This document shows positions 1 through 11,016 of a stretch of 64,000 nucleotides of DNA, in pieces. The notes under the pieces were generated by a model. The model was given only the letters and a program-made list of their open reading frames with translations, searched no databases and had not been told where the DNA came from. A program made the position numbers and the translations under genes. The DNA is from Plasmodiophora brassicae (lineage: Eukaryota; Endomyxa: Phytomyxea; Phytomyxea; Plasmodiophorida): positions 620,001-684,000 of the forward strand of contig CP145424.1 in NCBI GenBank assembly GCA_036867785.1, given 5' to 3'. Within the stretch, counting starts at the first letter, position 1. Each line of letters starts with the position of its first letter.

Positions 1-1
1 C

Positions 2-110
2 GAACGCCTCGCCGTCATCTGCAACGAGATGCAGGTGGAGATTCTTCAAGGGTGCTGAACGGGTTCACACACACTGTGCGTTCTCCTGCAGGCGGCTGAT
101 CGTTCGCTAG
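2..110 (+). CDS. 3' end of an unidentified gene (cut by window edge)
   Basis: The first 50 bases read as an open frame (ERLAVICNEMQVEILQ). A 40-nt GT-AG intron fits at 52-91, with a CTGAAC branch-like site, and the frame then continues as GRLIVR to a TAG at 108-110. The intron size and structure match those of clear genes further along. The piece is too short to name a family. The alternative is that the exon simply runs to the TGA at 56-58. The gene body lies upstream of the window. Confidence 0.4.
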   Translation, partial: NASPSSATRCRWRFFKGAERVHTHCAFSCRRLIVR

Positions 111-583
111 GTCCGACAAGTGCGATCAACAGCGCCTCCTCCACTACCTTGCGCAGGTCAAGCAAGTGAAAGACGTTCTACTTGGGACCCTTCCTTCCGA
201 CGCCATCCTGTCCAGAGCGTCCTCCCAGGAAGGCACGCAGCACCCGCTCGCCTAAATACAATGTTTCATTCAGCAACGTGCATCGGCGATCAGCTACTCG
301 GGGCAGTCCGGTTGATGGGTGGTGTGCGTCGCCTACAGACGATTGCTGCTGCCTGTCTCCCGTTTGATCCGCGTGGGGGCCAGATCCCTGACGCACGAGG
401 CACGCGCTATGACAGGAAACCGTTGCGGTGACTCACACTTGAACGGAACGATCGGAACGCGATAATGGATTCGGCGAACGATCCCCGGCCGTGTGACTCA
501 ACGGGATCCCGTCCATGAGTCACCAGCGGTTCCGACGATTCGTCCCCTTTCGGGGGCATAGTCTGAACACTCGTGGAACGTCC
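111..583. other. intergenic stretch, no gene seen
   Basis: No family-like open frame was found on either strand. The short frames here lack domain signatures and overlap one another. The stretch probably holds the 3' flank of the edge gene and the promoter of the zinc-finger gene. Confidence 0.5.
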
Positions 584-1326
584 ATGTCGACGAATGAGAC
601 GGCAGCGCCTGATAACGCTGCCCTAGATGCTGCCGCCCCTACGACGGATGGCAAGGCCGTCATCGTGTGCCCGCACCCGTCGTGCGACGAAACCTTCAAC
701 AAGCAGAGCCGCCTGACGTCGCACCTGCGGAAGCACACGGGCGAGAAGCCGTTCGAGTGCGACGTCTGCGGCAAGGCGTTCAGCCAGAAGGGCAACCTGA
801 AGACGCACATGGTCTGCCACACGGGCGAGAAACGCTTCGAGTGCGACGTCTGCCGGAAGCGGTTCGCACGCAAGTGCACGCTGGAGAGCCACGTCCTGAC
901 GCACACGCAGGAGCGCCCGTTCACCTGCAACGTCTGCTTGAAAACGTTCCGGCACTCGTCCAACCTCATTGCACAGTGCGTCGCATGCATCGCTGCCTTG
1001 CGTCGGCCTCGTCTGACCTACCTCCGTTTAGTAAGAGAACGCACACGGGCGACCGCCCGTTCGAGTGCACCGTCTGTCGGAAGGCGTTCGCGAAGAAGGA
1101 CACGCTGACGGTGCACATGCGGGTACATACGGGCGAACGCCCGCTGCAGTGCAAGATGTGCGACAAGTCGTTCGCGGCGCCGTCGTCGCTGGCCGTCCAC
1201 GAGGCCAGCCACACGGGCGTGAAATCGCACCACTGCGCCGTCTGCGGCAAGGCGTTCTACCAGAAGTCGAAACTCCAGCGGCACGTCAACGCGGCACATC
1301 CGGACCACGACGACGCCAACGAATGA
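584..1326 (+). CDS. C2H2 zinc-finger protein with seven fingers
   Basis: Two exons, 584-975 and 1032-1326, are joined across a 56-nt GT-AG intron (976-1031) that falls inside finger four. Splicing turns a broken frame into SSNLIAHKRTHTGD, a standard finger plus TGE/D linker. The product is about 228 aa: a short Ala/Asp/Thr-rich N-terminus, then seven consecutive C2H2 fingers with linkers such as HTGEKP and HTGERP, and a short acidic tail. Such arrays bind DNA in a sequence-specific way in the nucleus, so a transcription factor is likely, target unknown. Finger one has a longer Cys spacing (CPHPSC), as in TFIIIA/GLI-type fingers. The ATG at 584 gives the compact start; an in-frame ATG at 515 would add 23 basic residues. 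Most of the exon sequence is finger, so orthology to any named factor cannot be claimed. Confidence 0.9.
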
Positions 1327-1488
1327 CGGCGGCCGCCCGTCTCTCCTTGTATAAAGTATGCGCCCCCTATAGCCCAGGGAGATCAATGCGGCGACTCGTT
1401 GTATTTGAGGGGGATGGGTTTTGTATGGGACGTCTGGGCGGGATCTGCGGTCGGTACGCGAATACTGTATAGCAGGGCCGAATACAAT

Positions 1489-2181
1489 TTACAAGATGGT
1501 GCACATCTTCTTCCGCTGCGTGGTCGGCGGCGCCGTCTTCTTCTCCATCTTCCGGATCTCGCGCACGACCTGGAAGAAGCACTCCTCGTTGTTGATCTTC
1601 TCCTTCGCGCTCGTCTCGAAGAACGGGCACCCCCACTGCGCCGCTAGTTCCTCGCCTTCGCTCGTCTGCACTTCCCTGTCGTTGACCAGGTCGCATTTGT
1701 TCCCGCACAGCACGATCGGGACCTTCTCCTGGTCCTTCGAACGCAGGATCTTATCGTACAGGCCGGATACTTCATCGAACGTGTTCCTGGACAGTGCGCG
1801 CGTCAGACCGGTTCGAGCGCGCCGCCAATAGGCGGGATCGTACCTAGCGGTGATGTTGTACACGAGGAGGAACCCCTTGCCATCGCGCATCCACTGATCC
1901 TGCATGGAGGAGAACTCCTCCTGGCCGGCCGTGTCGAGGATGTCGAGCAGGGCGGTCTCGTCGTCGACCATGACCTGCTTCCGGTAGCTGTCCTCGATGG
2001 TCGGGTCGTACTCATCCAGGAAATTGTCAGTGACGAGGCGGATCGTCAGTGCGGATTTGCCGACGCCGCCGCCGCCCAACACGACCTGAACGCACCACCG
2101 TCAATGACCCAGTCGGGCGCGTACGAACGGCCGCGCCGCCGCACGTACGATTCGGTACTCGAGGTTCTGTGCGTCGCCCAT
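1489..2181 (-). CDS. Ras-family small GTPase with CAAX box
   Basis: Three exons: 2149-2181, 1844-2085 and 1489-1786, with introns of 63 nt (2086-2148) and 57 nt (1787-1843). The 190-aa product begins MGDAQNLEYRIVVLGGGGVGKSAL. It carries every Ras G motif: P-loop GGGGVGKS, switch I DEYDPTIEDS, DTAGQEEF, NKCD and ETSAK. It ends KKMCTIL, a CAAX box whose final Leu predicts geranylgeranylation, next to basic residues, so a membrane-bound molecular switch is expected. Switch I and the overall length fit the Ras/Rap branch. The second intron is a multiple of three without stops, so an unspliced message would stay open and insert 19 residues after the YNIT strand. The Gly of the P-loop and the switch II Gln are normal, so GTPase activity should be intact. 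Confidence 0.95.
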
Positions 2182-2592
2182 GGTCGGCCCCGCGGTCTGT
2201 GCGCGCCCAAACGCCGTCGTACCGTCGTCGTCGACGCGACACGCTGTTTGACGGGGCCTGGCTATAAACGGCCCTACGAGGACACACTCCCAATCCAGCA
2301 ATCGGATCTATCTATTTCGAGCACGATCCAGGCGACACGACCCCACCGCGGGACGGGGCCGCGCGGCCTCCCCCGCCCGCCCTCCAGCGGCCGCGCCCCT
2401 CGACCTAAATATACGACGCGCCCGGGCGACAGTCGCGAGCTGCAGCTGTCTGCCTGCAGCTGTCGGACAGACTGACCAGTCGCGAGCTGCAGCTGTCTGC
2501 CTGCAGCTGTCGGACAGACTGACCAGTCGCGTGCGCGCGCACGTCGCAGCTGCTCCCGTTAACCGCATCTTCGTGTGTGTGTGTGTGTACCG
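2182..2592. other. spacer between Ras and Raptor genes
   Basis: About 410 bp without a gene, upstream of the Ras gene and downstream of Raptor. It holds a 47-bp tandem duplication (2430-2531), a TATAAA-like string near 2264 and a GT dinucleotide run at 2573-2588. Confidence 0.6.
2430..2531. repeat. 47-bp tandem repeat, about 2.1 copies
   Basis: The unit starts CAGTCGCGAGCTGCAGCTGT and recurs exactly 47 bp later; a third copy breaks off after CAGTCGCG. Each unit contains GAGCTGCAGCTGTC and CTGCAGCTGTC, so it also has internal CAGCTG symmetry. No coding potential was seen. Confidence 0.9.
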
Positions 2593-5500
2593 TTATCGCT
2601 GGACGATGACGGGGTGGTTGTGGTGGTCGTCGTCGCGGTCGTTGACGATGGAGATGGTGCGGTCGCCGCAGCCGACGGCGAGGAGCAGGGCGCGCGGGTG
2701 GAACGCGACGCAGTTGACCGGGCCGATGCGCTGCCCGAGGAACCCGTCCTGGTACCGCAGCGAGTTCATGGGCGTCCCCGACAGGGTCCCGATCTGATGG
2801 CAGGCCCCGTTATCAGCACACGCCAGGTGGGCATGCGCGGGTAACGCGTCGACCTACGTTGACGAACTGTTTCACGGAGCCGGCAGCATAGAGCGGCGCG
2901 ACGTCGCTGATGGCGAACGTGTTCAGCGGCTCCGACTTTGACCCGGAATGGTGCGCCTGCGACGGGTTCCTCATTCGGCGCACGAATCGGTCGCCGGGGG
3001 CGATGGCTCACCTGGAAGATCGACACCGGTTCCGTTGGCTTCCGAAGGTCGCTGACGCGTACGTCGCCTCGCACGGAAGCGGAGACAAGCATTGGCGCAA
3101 TCGTGTGCTGTTGTGCCCGTACCGATACAACCCAACCGTCATGCGTGCACAGTTCCTGGGCCTTCGCACAGTCAGAAGAACGCGCGATAGAGCAGGGCAG
3201 GGGGCAGGTCTGAAACGTACCGGCGATGACGGCGCGCGCAGGTCGCACATTCTGACCCGGTTGTCTGAGCCGCCAGTGAACACCAGGTCGTTGTCCGCGC
3301 AAACGCTCGTGATGGCCAATGTCTTCGTGTCCGATACAACCATGTCGGCAGTCAGGAACTCCCGGCTCGTGTCCCAAACCTGCACGGCTATCTCTAAGCA
3401 CGTGTTTCGCAAGCAGCAGGGCGTACCGGTACCTTGATGACGTTGGAATTCCCGGCACAAAGTAGCCGCATCTGCTGCTGTTGCCAGTCGAGAACCAGCC
3501 CGGGGATCGCGCCGCGCTTCATGCCTGGGACCGCAGTCCAGGCGCTTATGATGGCGACCTTGCCAGCAGCGTCGTGGCAGTTTCTCCACACGCGTACGAC
3601 GCCGTCGTCGCTTCCAACAGCGACCAGAGACACGTGCTTCGGATTAAGCCACTGCAGAGATGTGATGGCGGATCCTCGCGTGTTGCCGTTTGTAATCGTG
3701 TTGAGGAGTTGCGACGTCTCGTAGTTGAACACGGCTAGCCTGGTCGGATCGGCACTGACGACCAAGGGCTCATACGGGTGCATGATCAGCTTCGTGGTTT
3801 GCTCGAAAGGCGACGTCAACAGAGCCAACTAGCTTCGGTTAGTGAGCTAGAACTGGCGAGCCAATGCAAAGTCCCCACCTCCCCGGACAACCGTCGTTCA
3901 GCTATATCTTCGTAATTCCGGTGCAGTGCCTCCTGGTCGGTTTGATTCGCCTTCTGATACCGCGCCTCTTGAATCATGATCTGCTGGTCGGCATCCGGCG
4001 GCTGTTCTTGTCTCTCGATCCATCGCTCATCGTCGAACGACGGCCCCAGGCCGCCTTCCGATCCCCGAGAGAACAGGTCACAGGTAAAGTCGTAAAACGT
4101 AGACCTGTGCTCGATAGTCGTGCTTGCAGGCTCGTGCATATGCAGGAACGACGAATCAGACTTGATGCGGGGAATGGAGGCGCCTTGCTCGGAAGCGTCA
4201 TGTGCAGCCGACGCGTTAATGGCCTAACATCATATCATACGCAATCCGTTTACAGCGTTAAAGATGAACGACAAACTGACTTGCCCCGATGCTGAACGAA
4301 CAAGGCGGTACGGGCACAACAGTTTGTGCAACGTAAGAGCGATTTGGGCGACTCGCGGCAATGGATCCCGGCACAGCATCAGGACGATTTTCCATATGAA
4401 CACGCGACTCTCTGGCACAACAATGAGAGGAGCTTGAAATATGAAAATGGGGCAACAATATACCGTTGAGAACGTTTGACGAAACGTTCTCATCAGGAAA
4501 CGGCCGAGTCATATCTGCATATGGAATCATGGCGGCAATATCAGCAAACGCCTCCTGGAAACGTGGTCAGAGGTGCCCAGCAGAGTGAACCCAGATGTGA
4601 CGGACCCGCTGGCCGCCGATTAGTGCCTGAATGGTGTGCACGAGCTCCGCACGAACCAGGCCAGACCCGTCAGTCGCCAACGTGCAGAGTCGCCGGACAA
4701 TGCCAAGGTGCAACAGAGCCGTCTAGACCCACGAATCAACAGCAAGACGGCGACCGTCTAACGACTACGAACCTTATTGCCTTCGGCTGGTGCTCGGGTC
4801 GACGCGTTGGTTTCGGTGGATGCGACGATGAAGGTGCCCAAGGCATAGGCGGCGGCTGCACGAACTTGGGGAACACCATCTTGCTGGGCAATTGATACAA
4901 CGTAATCGACCACGTTGAGTGGAGAATGTGGGGTAACCAGCTGTCGAAGGGCAGCCTCGCGTGCAGGTTCATAACGCTCCCAAAGCTTAGCACAGCACAC
5001 CAGGACAAGAACCCTTGTCAGGGGAGTGGTGTCCGTCATACATCCGGCAAGGGCGCCGAGCCCGCCAGCAGTTAGGATTGCGTGTTGGCCCTGGCTAAAC
5101 CTGTCGCAGATTCCCGAGACGACAAACAGGGACATCAGCCGCTGCAGGAAAACAGGAGACGACGTCGGGGAAATATGTTTCAAGAAGTACAAATGATACT
5201 GATCCTTGACCAGTTCCCTCTGACAGGACTATGGAAACGCGTTTAGGTATTCGCATGATAGATAGGTCGCCTCGTGCCAAACCTGATCAAAAGCGATGAT
5301 CTTGGTCCAGATGAAGATCAGAACGTGTCGAAGCTCTGTAGTTGGGCTCTGCAGCAGCTTCAAGACGTACGGGAATATACCAACGGACAGCGCCTATTAT
5401 TCGCTTACAATGAATACAATTTGGGTCATCCCAAGTTACAGCTGCACAATACCAAATTGACTGCCCAAGGCCCGAGATCGATAAACGTGGCGAGCAGTTG

Positions 5501-7098
5501 CAGTGCCCTCAACCTGTGCGCCTGGCTCAACAGTACCTGTAGGCAATGGTGTGAGACACCGTAACAGATCGTGCAATGTGCAATCCCATGGGACCTGTAG
5601 GACAACGGGAAGCTCCATCGGTCGCTTTGACTCGCTGCCAAACTCGAGCCACACTTCGAAAGCCGTTAACTGCTCTGTAAAGAAGGAGCTAGGCTAAACT
5701 GCAATGAGACCCTCGAACTTCAATCTGGACCTCGCCACTTACTTGGAATGTGACGTTATCCGGGTCTGCAACGTACTTTTCAAGCTGGGCGAGAGCGGCT
5801 TCCGCTGCGAAATCCCATGCATTCCACATCGGATGCAAACATGTTGACGGCAGGGGTGGAAGTGAGACGGGCGTACATCGAAGAGAGCGCATTATGCGTT
5901 CGGCCAACAAGTAGTTTCGAAATAGGCTTGCGACCAGCAGGTCCTGCCGAAACATACGTTGGAATAACGCGCACGGTAGCGTGTTCCATGCTATCGCTGC
6001 ATCGACACTCCATTACTATTCAACAGCAAGGCATGATGCCCCTGATCATCTTACTGTCAGTGACTGCGGTGAATATCCAGTTCAGTTCGCCGCAGGGACT
6101 CTTGCGATCGTTCGGTTTCCCGGGCAGCATGTCAATGTCATCAGGCGTGATGTTCCGCAAGAACGTGCCCGATCTCGTGACAAACCAGCGGAGCGCCATT
6201 CGGATTGGTGTTGTCAAACAGGACGTGAAGACGTCGGCCACACCAAGGCCCGAACCCATGGGGAGAACATCGTTGGCAGAGCCTGCTTGCGTTCGTAAGG
6301 GACAGGTTATAGAAGGTAACAATAGATCAACAGACAGGCCGCGAGAAGAATGATATCGGTAGACGACGGGCCTGATTCATCCCGTTGTTGTGCAGCGATC
6401 TGAGCGAACGCAGACGCTATTATCCCGGCAGCGGAGCAGTCGAAAACGTAGATGGATGGCGAGGAGAGCCACGAATGGAGGTCGAAGATGGACAGCGGTA
6501 TGTACTGCGTATAGTTCTAAACGGCATCATCAGGCAGTCTTCAGAAGTAGCGCAGGCGCGTTGTACCTTGTTGAAGACCCAGATTTCGCCGTTGGTCGTC
6601 GGCCGTGGTACCCCGTGGCCATTATAGTGGAACAGGATTCGCTCATGTTTCGACGAGCGCCTCAACGAGATGCACAGCTTGCGGACGTCCTCCACGGTCT
6701 GGTCTAGACTCTGCACGTACCGTGCACGAGGCTGCCACCGCTCATACTGGTTCTGCAGCCGGTTCCCGATCGTGCTCAGCGCTTTCTGCGCTGGTAACGT
6801 CAACGGATCCACCCAGCATTCCAAGCGGGCGCACGGCTGCGCCCGAATGACATCGGGCGGATCCACGCCAATGTTCAGGCACATCACAAGAGCAACGCTG
6901 ACGGTTCGCATCTGTTGCGAGCGGATCAGGCGGAGACCCACACGTCGCCGAGCAACGTCGTACCCGTCCTCGCATGCGCCATTCCGTGCGATTCGGCGCC
7001 CGCCGGTCGACAATGCCAGCGGCGTACAGATGGCCACGATCGGCGAACACCTCGACCTCCTCGGCGTCATCATCGCGCGCGCCGGCGCCGCCGTCCAT
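2593..7098 (-). CDS. RPTOR: Raptor (TORC1 scaffold), many exons
   Basis: This is the regulatory subunit of TOR complex 1, which recruits substrates to TOR. Exons in at least three frames add up to the full Raptor order. The N-terminal caspase-like RNC domain has [34 protein letters not shown] and YVFDCS. Next come [25 protein letters not shown] and [20 protein letters not shown]. The HEAT region has [31 protein letters not shown] and [13 protein letters not shown]. The C-terminal WD40 propeller has [43 protein letters not shown] and [18 protein letters not shown]. Intron 1 is 6912-6963 and joins WRMRGR to MRTVSVALV, just as in animal Raptor. About 15 introns of 40-80 nt are needed, giving roughly 1,200 aa against 1,335 in human. 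The start at 7098 is the last ATG before the conserved block; 7233 is possible. Identification is firm, but some mid-gene joins (about 4150-4750) are less certain. Confidence 0.93.
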
Positions 7099-7353
7099 AT
7101 CGGACCCCCAGCGCAGCGCCCGCCCTTCTCCGTGATCGCACTCTGACCCGCCATAACCAGAACACCGCCGCTGACCGCAAACGCACGACGAGCTGCATCG
7201 ACGCCCAATGAACCTACAGCAGCCGTGTAGCACGCGTACCTACGCCCCGCGCTTCCTGCTACTGTACTGGAGTACAAAACAGTAACCCCCCATGTAGCGA
7301 GGGCGACGACGAGGGGTCCGTGCCAGTTTTGCGAATGACGAACTCTGAGGCAT

Positions 7354-7370
7354 CACACACACACACACAC
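7354..7370. repeat. CA dinucleotide run
   Basis: An (AC)n microsatellite of about eight units in the short spacer between the DPH2 stop and the Raptor start. No function is implied. Confidence 0.8.
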
Positions 7371-7392
7371 TGTGGAACGTGTACAACACGTT

Positions 7393-8983
7393 TCATACGG
7401 ATAAACGATCGTATTCCGAGGCGAGACCCGAAAGGCCAGGCTCGATGCCGGTGACGGGCGTCTGGCCAATGCGGGGGTCGAGGCCCCGGAAGGTCCGCTG
7501 GGCAGGGAGGGTGATCGGGCGCGACCCTTGTGGCACGGACAGGTCCTGGCAGGTGTTCCCGTTGCAGCACGATTCGTCGGATATGAGCTTGCCGGTTATC
7601 AGGGAAAATCGCGGGCCCTGGTCACCGCTGGCGACATTGTCGACGCTCTCGTATTGGAAGATGGAGCTAAAGTCGGTTGTGTACGGCGCGTCTAACGGCC
7701 TCTTCCTGCAAGGGACCGAATTAGTGGACGCCCGCCGAATGAAAAACGCTCGATATAGACGAACGGATTCAGTGCAATGTCGGCCTCGACAGCAGTTACA
7801 ACGTCCCGGTAGTAGTCGGTGCTGTCGATGATCGAGGACAGCGGGCATGCAACATGCACGAAGATATCGATATCCGGGAAGTTCGCCAGTTTAGGTACAT
7901 TAGGCTTGCCAACGGCGAACGTGTACGAGCGACGGCCGCTATCCTTGATAATGCACTTGAGATGCCTCAGCACGTCAAGGTAGCCACCTGCGACGTTGTA
8001 GAAGTGTCATAATAAACAACTATCCACAAGGACCAAACGAGCACGACTCCACATACCAACTGACAGAGTCCCGACGACAATCCCAATTGTTCTCGCGTCC
8101 TTCGCCTTATCGATTAAATAACGTCTACGCCTCAGAAGCGCCTTGCGTCGCGTTGGGCTCATCTCGGAGAGGGTCACAGTCTCAGGGTCATACGACAACA
8201 TCTACGATAAGGTCAGATCCAGACCAGCCACTGGTACAAACGAGAACACACAGCGGCATCGTTGAACTGGAGAGCGAAACACGATCTCATGGCGTCGTCT
8301 TTGCCGACATGTATGAAGGCATCAGGGTCGCCATCGAAATCGAACCCTGCGCATCGCCGGCGACCAGAAGCCACCCGAGCAACAGGGTAGGGCAATTCAG
8401 ATGACGATAAGTTCGCCATATAATCCATGTCAGCAATGATCAGGACGTTCTTGTACGCTCGAGTGGTGCTGCAAGTCTCGATACACCGCACGAAGGCTTC
8501 AACATCCAGGCAACGCTTGCCAAACACGTGGAGGACTGGAAGAGCTGCGTTCTGGAGACGAGACAGGCATGCGTGTGCACCAAAGTGAACAACGCCGTCT
8601 GCGCTGGCGTGTGCGGCAGCGATTTCGTCAACGCAACAGGGAGCGAACGACGAATCCGCAAGAGTGAACACCTGGCACTCGTGGTCAGGAATCGACGACA
8701 GCACCGATGACACACGAGAAGCCGCCCAGAGAAGACTATCCGGGAACTGCAACGCAACTCGCCTGCATCCATTCTGAGACAAAGGTCAGCTGTTGAATTA
8801 TCGCAGATGAATGCGCATACGAACATCGCGAATGAACTGCGATACCGCATCAAGTTCGAAGAACGCGCGGAACTCGTTTGGGTCGCTTGGCCCCGCCCGA
8901 CTAACGCCAATTCGTTGCTCGATGACGTCGCAACCGTCCCTGGATAAGGGCACCGGGCCCTGCACGGGTGCAGCTCCAGTCAT
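7393..8983 (-). CDS. DPH2: Diphthamide biosynthesis protein 2
   Basis: DPH2 partners DPH1 in the radical-SAM-type first step of diphthamide formation on elongation factor 2. About five exons are joined by short introns. The joins recover family blocks: FFELDAVSQFIRD with NGCRRVALQFPDSLL; ADSSFAPCCVDEIAAAH; NDAA with MLSYDPETVTLSE; and LRRRRYLIDKAKDARTIGIVVGTLSVGGYLDVL, here cited in part. Then come SYTFAVGKPNVPKLANFPDIDIF and VACP, and the C-terminal GLDPRIGQTPVTGIEPG. The CCVDE Cys region and the later VACP Cys are at positions expected for iron-sulfur ligands in the Dph1/Dph2 family. DPH2 rather than DPH1 is favoured by the VGKPNVPKLANF block and the GLDPRxGQTPV ending. The start at 8983 gives a compact N-terminus; an upstream in-frame ATG at 9034 adds 17 residues. 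Confidence 0.9.
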
Positions 8984-9268
8984 GACTGCACACCGCCCAC
9001 GGAGTTTTCCGCTACGGACTGCGCCCGTGAACATGCGTCGTGATCTCGTATTGGACTTACGCGAGTACCTACCAAGGTAGCATCGGTGTCACTTTGGCCA
9101 CGATGACCGCGGTTTCAAAGAGAGCCGTGGAGGATCCTGTGTAATATCCGCCATGTTCTGGCAATATTTGTTCGCTTTAGGAGATGTCCGGGTCTTCAAG
9201 TTCAACGGAGGGGCTACCCCAGGCGATCGGCCGAATCGGTCCCGGTTAGGTTCCTATCGGACGTTTCA

Positions 9269-9715
9269 ATGGGTACCTCATGGTCGCTGCCTAAGTTGCC
9301 TGCAGTGCCGTCAGACATTGCCGATGCAATCACATGCCCGATCTGCTACGAAGTGATGATGCCGGATAAGATCGAGTCCTGCCGTCACGGGCACCGGTTC
9401 TGCTCGAGATGCATCCGGCGTTGGTTAAGGAACCATACGACGTGTCCGATGGATCGCCGGCCGCTGAACCCGAAAGATCTTGCGCCGAACGAGCATTATC
9501 GGGACCTTATCGCATTCGTTCGTGTTCGATGTGCGCCCAATGGTACATCGCCGTGCACTTGGACCGGAACACTGAGTGAACTCTCGGCACACGCGAAGCA
9601 CCGTACGTACGCGCCTTCACAATGCCCGAACGGGTGCCCGGTGCCTTCCCTCAAGTGGCAACTGGACACATCTGGAAAGATGTCCGCTTCGCCCAAACCT
9701 GCTGCTTCAGCCTGA
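9269..9715 (+). CDS. RING-finger protein with TRAF-type zinc finger
   Basis: A 148-aa frame. The RING domain (residues about 24-60) reads CPICYEV, ESCRHGHRFCSRC and TTCPMD. The last zinc ligand position is Asp (CPMD), as in TRAF6 (CPVD). A Cys/His-rich segment follows (VRCAPNGTSPCTWTG, LSELSAH, CPNGC), resembling the first TRAF-type zinc finger. This predicts a RING E3 ubiquitin ligase. The usual coiled coil and MATH domain are absent, and the frame ends soon after CPNGC. A further exon in another frame (up to about 9812) may complete it, but I could not settle a join. Downstream RPB5 runs in the opposite direction, with stop codons facing each other. Confidence 0.75.
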   Translation: MGTSWSLPKLPAVPSDIADAITCPICYEVMMPDKIESCRHGHRFCSRCIRRWLRNHTTCPMDRRPLNPKDLAPNEHYRDLIAFVRVRCAPNGTSPCTWTGTLSELSAHAKHRTYAPSQCPNGCPVPSLKWQLDTSGKMSASPKPAASA

Positions 9716-9882
9716 CATTGAAGTGGACGGCTGGCAAGGCGGTCATCAAAGTTTCGCGCCCATCGTCGGCGAGTTGACTCTCGTTCTGGACAGCATAATG
9801 TTCTTGGAGTAGACAAGTACGTGGAACGCAGCAAACAGAATCACGTCGCCCATAGCAATTGCCGATATGCTCGTACAGTATA

Positions 9883-10503
9883 TTATACGACTAGCCGATA
9901 CGTGACATAGCGGCCTGCCGTTTCACTCGGGCGGATGATTTTGACGACCTCGCCAGGCACCAGACCGTAATATCGCGCGATCGGGTCGCTGGTCTGGATA
10001 CGGGGCAGCTGTGTCTCCTTGAGCTTGTACTTGGCAAGCAGCGTTTTCTTCTCCTCAGGCATCAACAAGATGTGCTTCGGTACGAGGACGTGCTGCGTGA
10101 TGTTCACCAGGAGTTCACTCTCGTGGAACTGCTCCATTCGCAGACGCGGTGCAAGGTTAACCAAAACCTGCTTCGCGAACGGCGTAATGCCGGCCTCGAC
10201 GATGACAATCGCACGGAAGATCTTCTCCTGCTCCATGGTCTCAGCGTATCCTCGAATGGTCTTCACGCCGACCTTCGCCTCATCGGCAAAGAACACGAAA
10301 ATCTGGTCGGTCGGGTCATCCCGTTTCTGACACAGCATGGTAAGCTTGTTGCGCTCAGGCGTATCGCTGAAACGCGACTTGAACTGATCCAAGGTCATCT
10401 GCGTGTCATCAGTCCCGACCAGATAGTTCCTGTCGGACAGCATCTGTGCGACGGTCCGACGCACGCGCCATAGGCGAGACACCGTCTCCGAGACGCCTTC
10501 CAT
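9883..10503 (-). CDS. RPB5: RNA polymerase subunit RPABC1 (Rpb5)
   Basis: A single-exon frame of 206 aa, the usual Rpb5 length (about 205-215). This subunit is shared by RNA polymerases I, II and III and sits in the lower jaw over incoming DNA. The N-terminal half shows MEGVSETVSRLWRVRRT and MLSDRNYLVGTDDTQMTLDQF. The C-terminal assembly domain, shared with archaeal RpoH, shows HVLVPKHILLMPEEKKTLL, KETQLPRIQTSDPIARYYGL and PGEVVKIIRPSETAGRYVTY. The ATG at 10503 is preferred because family members start just before this helix; an upstream ATG at 10533 adds ten residues without similarity. No introns are needed. Confidence 0.97.
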   Translation of the reverse strand: MEGVSETVSRLWRVRRTVAQMLSDRNYLVGTDDTQMTLDQFKSRFSDTPERNKLTMLCQKRDDPTDQIFVFFADEAKVGVKTIRGYAETMEQEKIFRAIVIVEAGITPFAKQVLVNLAPRLRMEQFHESELLVNITQHVLVPKHILLMPEEKKTLLAKYKLKETQLPRIQTSDPIARYYGLVPGEVVKIIRPSETAGRYVTYRLVV

Positions 10504-11016
10504 CGTCGAGCCGAGTACCGGTAGTCTGATCAACGAAACCCCGAGACGGACTCCGTGGCGCAGTCTGAAAAGTCCGAACTTGGAACCCGCTGTCCCAGCT
10601 AAACGTCAGCTTAAGCATTGCTGCCGGCCGATCATCGTACATCCACCGCGACAGCGGCCCGTGCTGTGATGACCTGTCACCCGAACGCGATACTTGGAAT
10701 GCAGGGCTGGCACAAGGACGCCGGCAGCGCTCTGCATTCGGCATCGCGTTCGTTCGCCCTCAACCTTGTCTCACGCTGCCCTGCAGTCCACGACGTCCCT
10801 CTTGGTCCAGTGCTGACTCTTCCATGCTTTCCGCGTTCCTGGCACGTATTGCTCCAGGAAATTGCGGGGTCAGATATCGCGTCCGGACGCCGTCCCTGAA
10901 GCGTCGCTCCTGGCCACGAGAATTGCTGCAGGAGAAAAGTCCGTTGAATTTCATGAACGCAGGGAAGTCCAACGGGGTGCCACTGGGGATTCGAAGCTTC
11001 GGACAGTGAGGCCGGT
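10504..11016. other. spacer between RPB5 and the Zn2Cys6 gene
   Basis: About 510 bp between two divergent genes. Open frames here lack recognisable domains. It is probably a shared upstream region; no clear TATA box or operator could be assigned. Confidence 0.5.
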
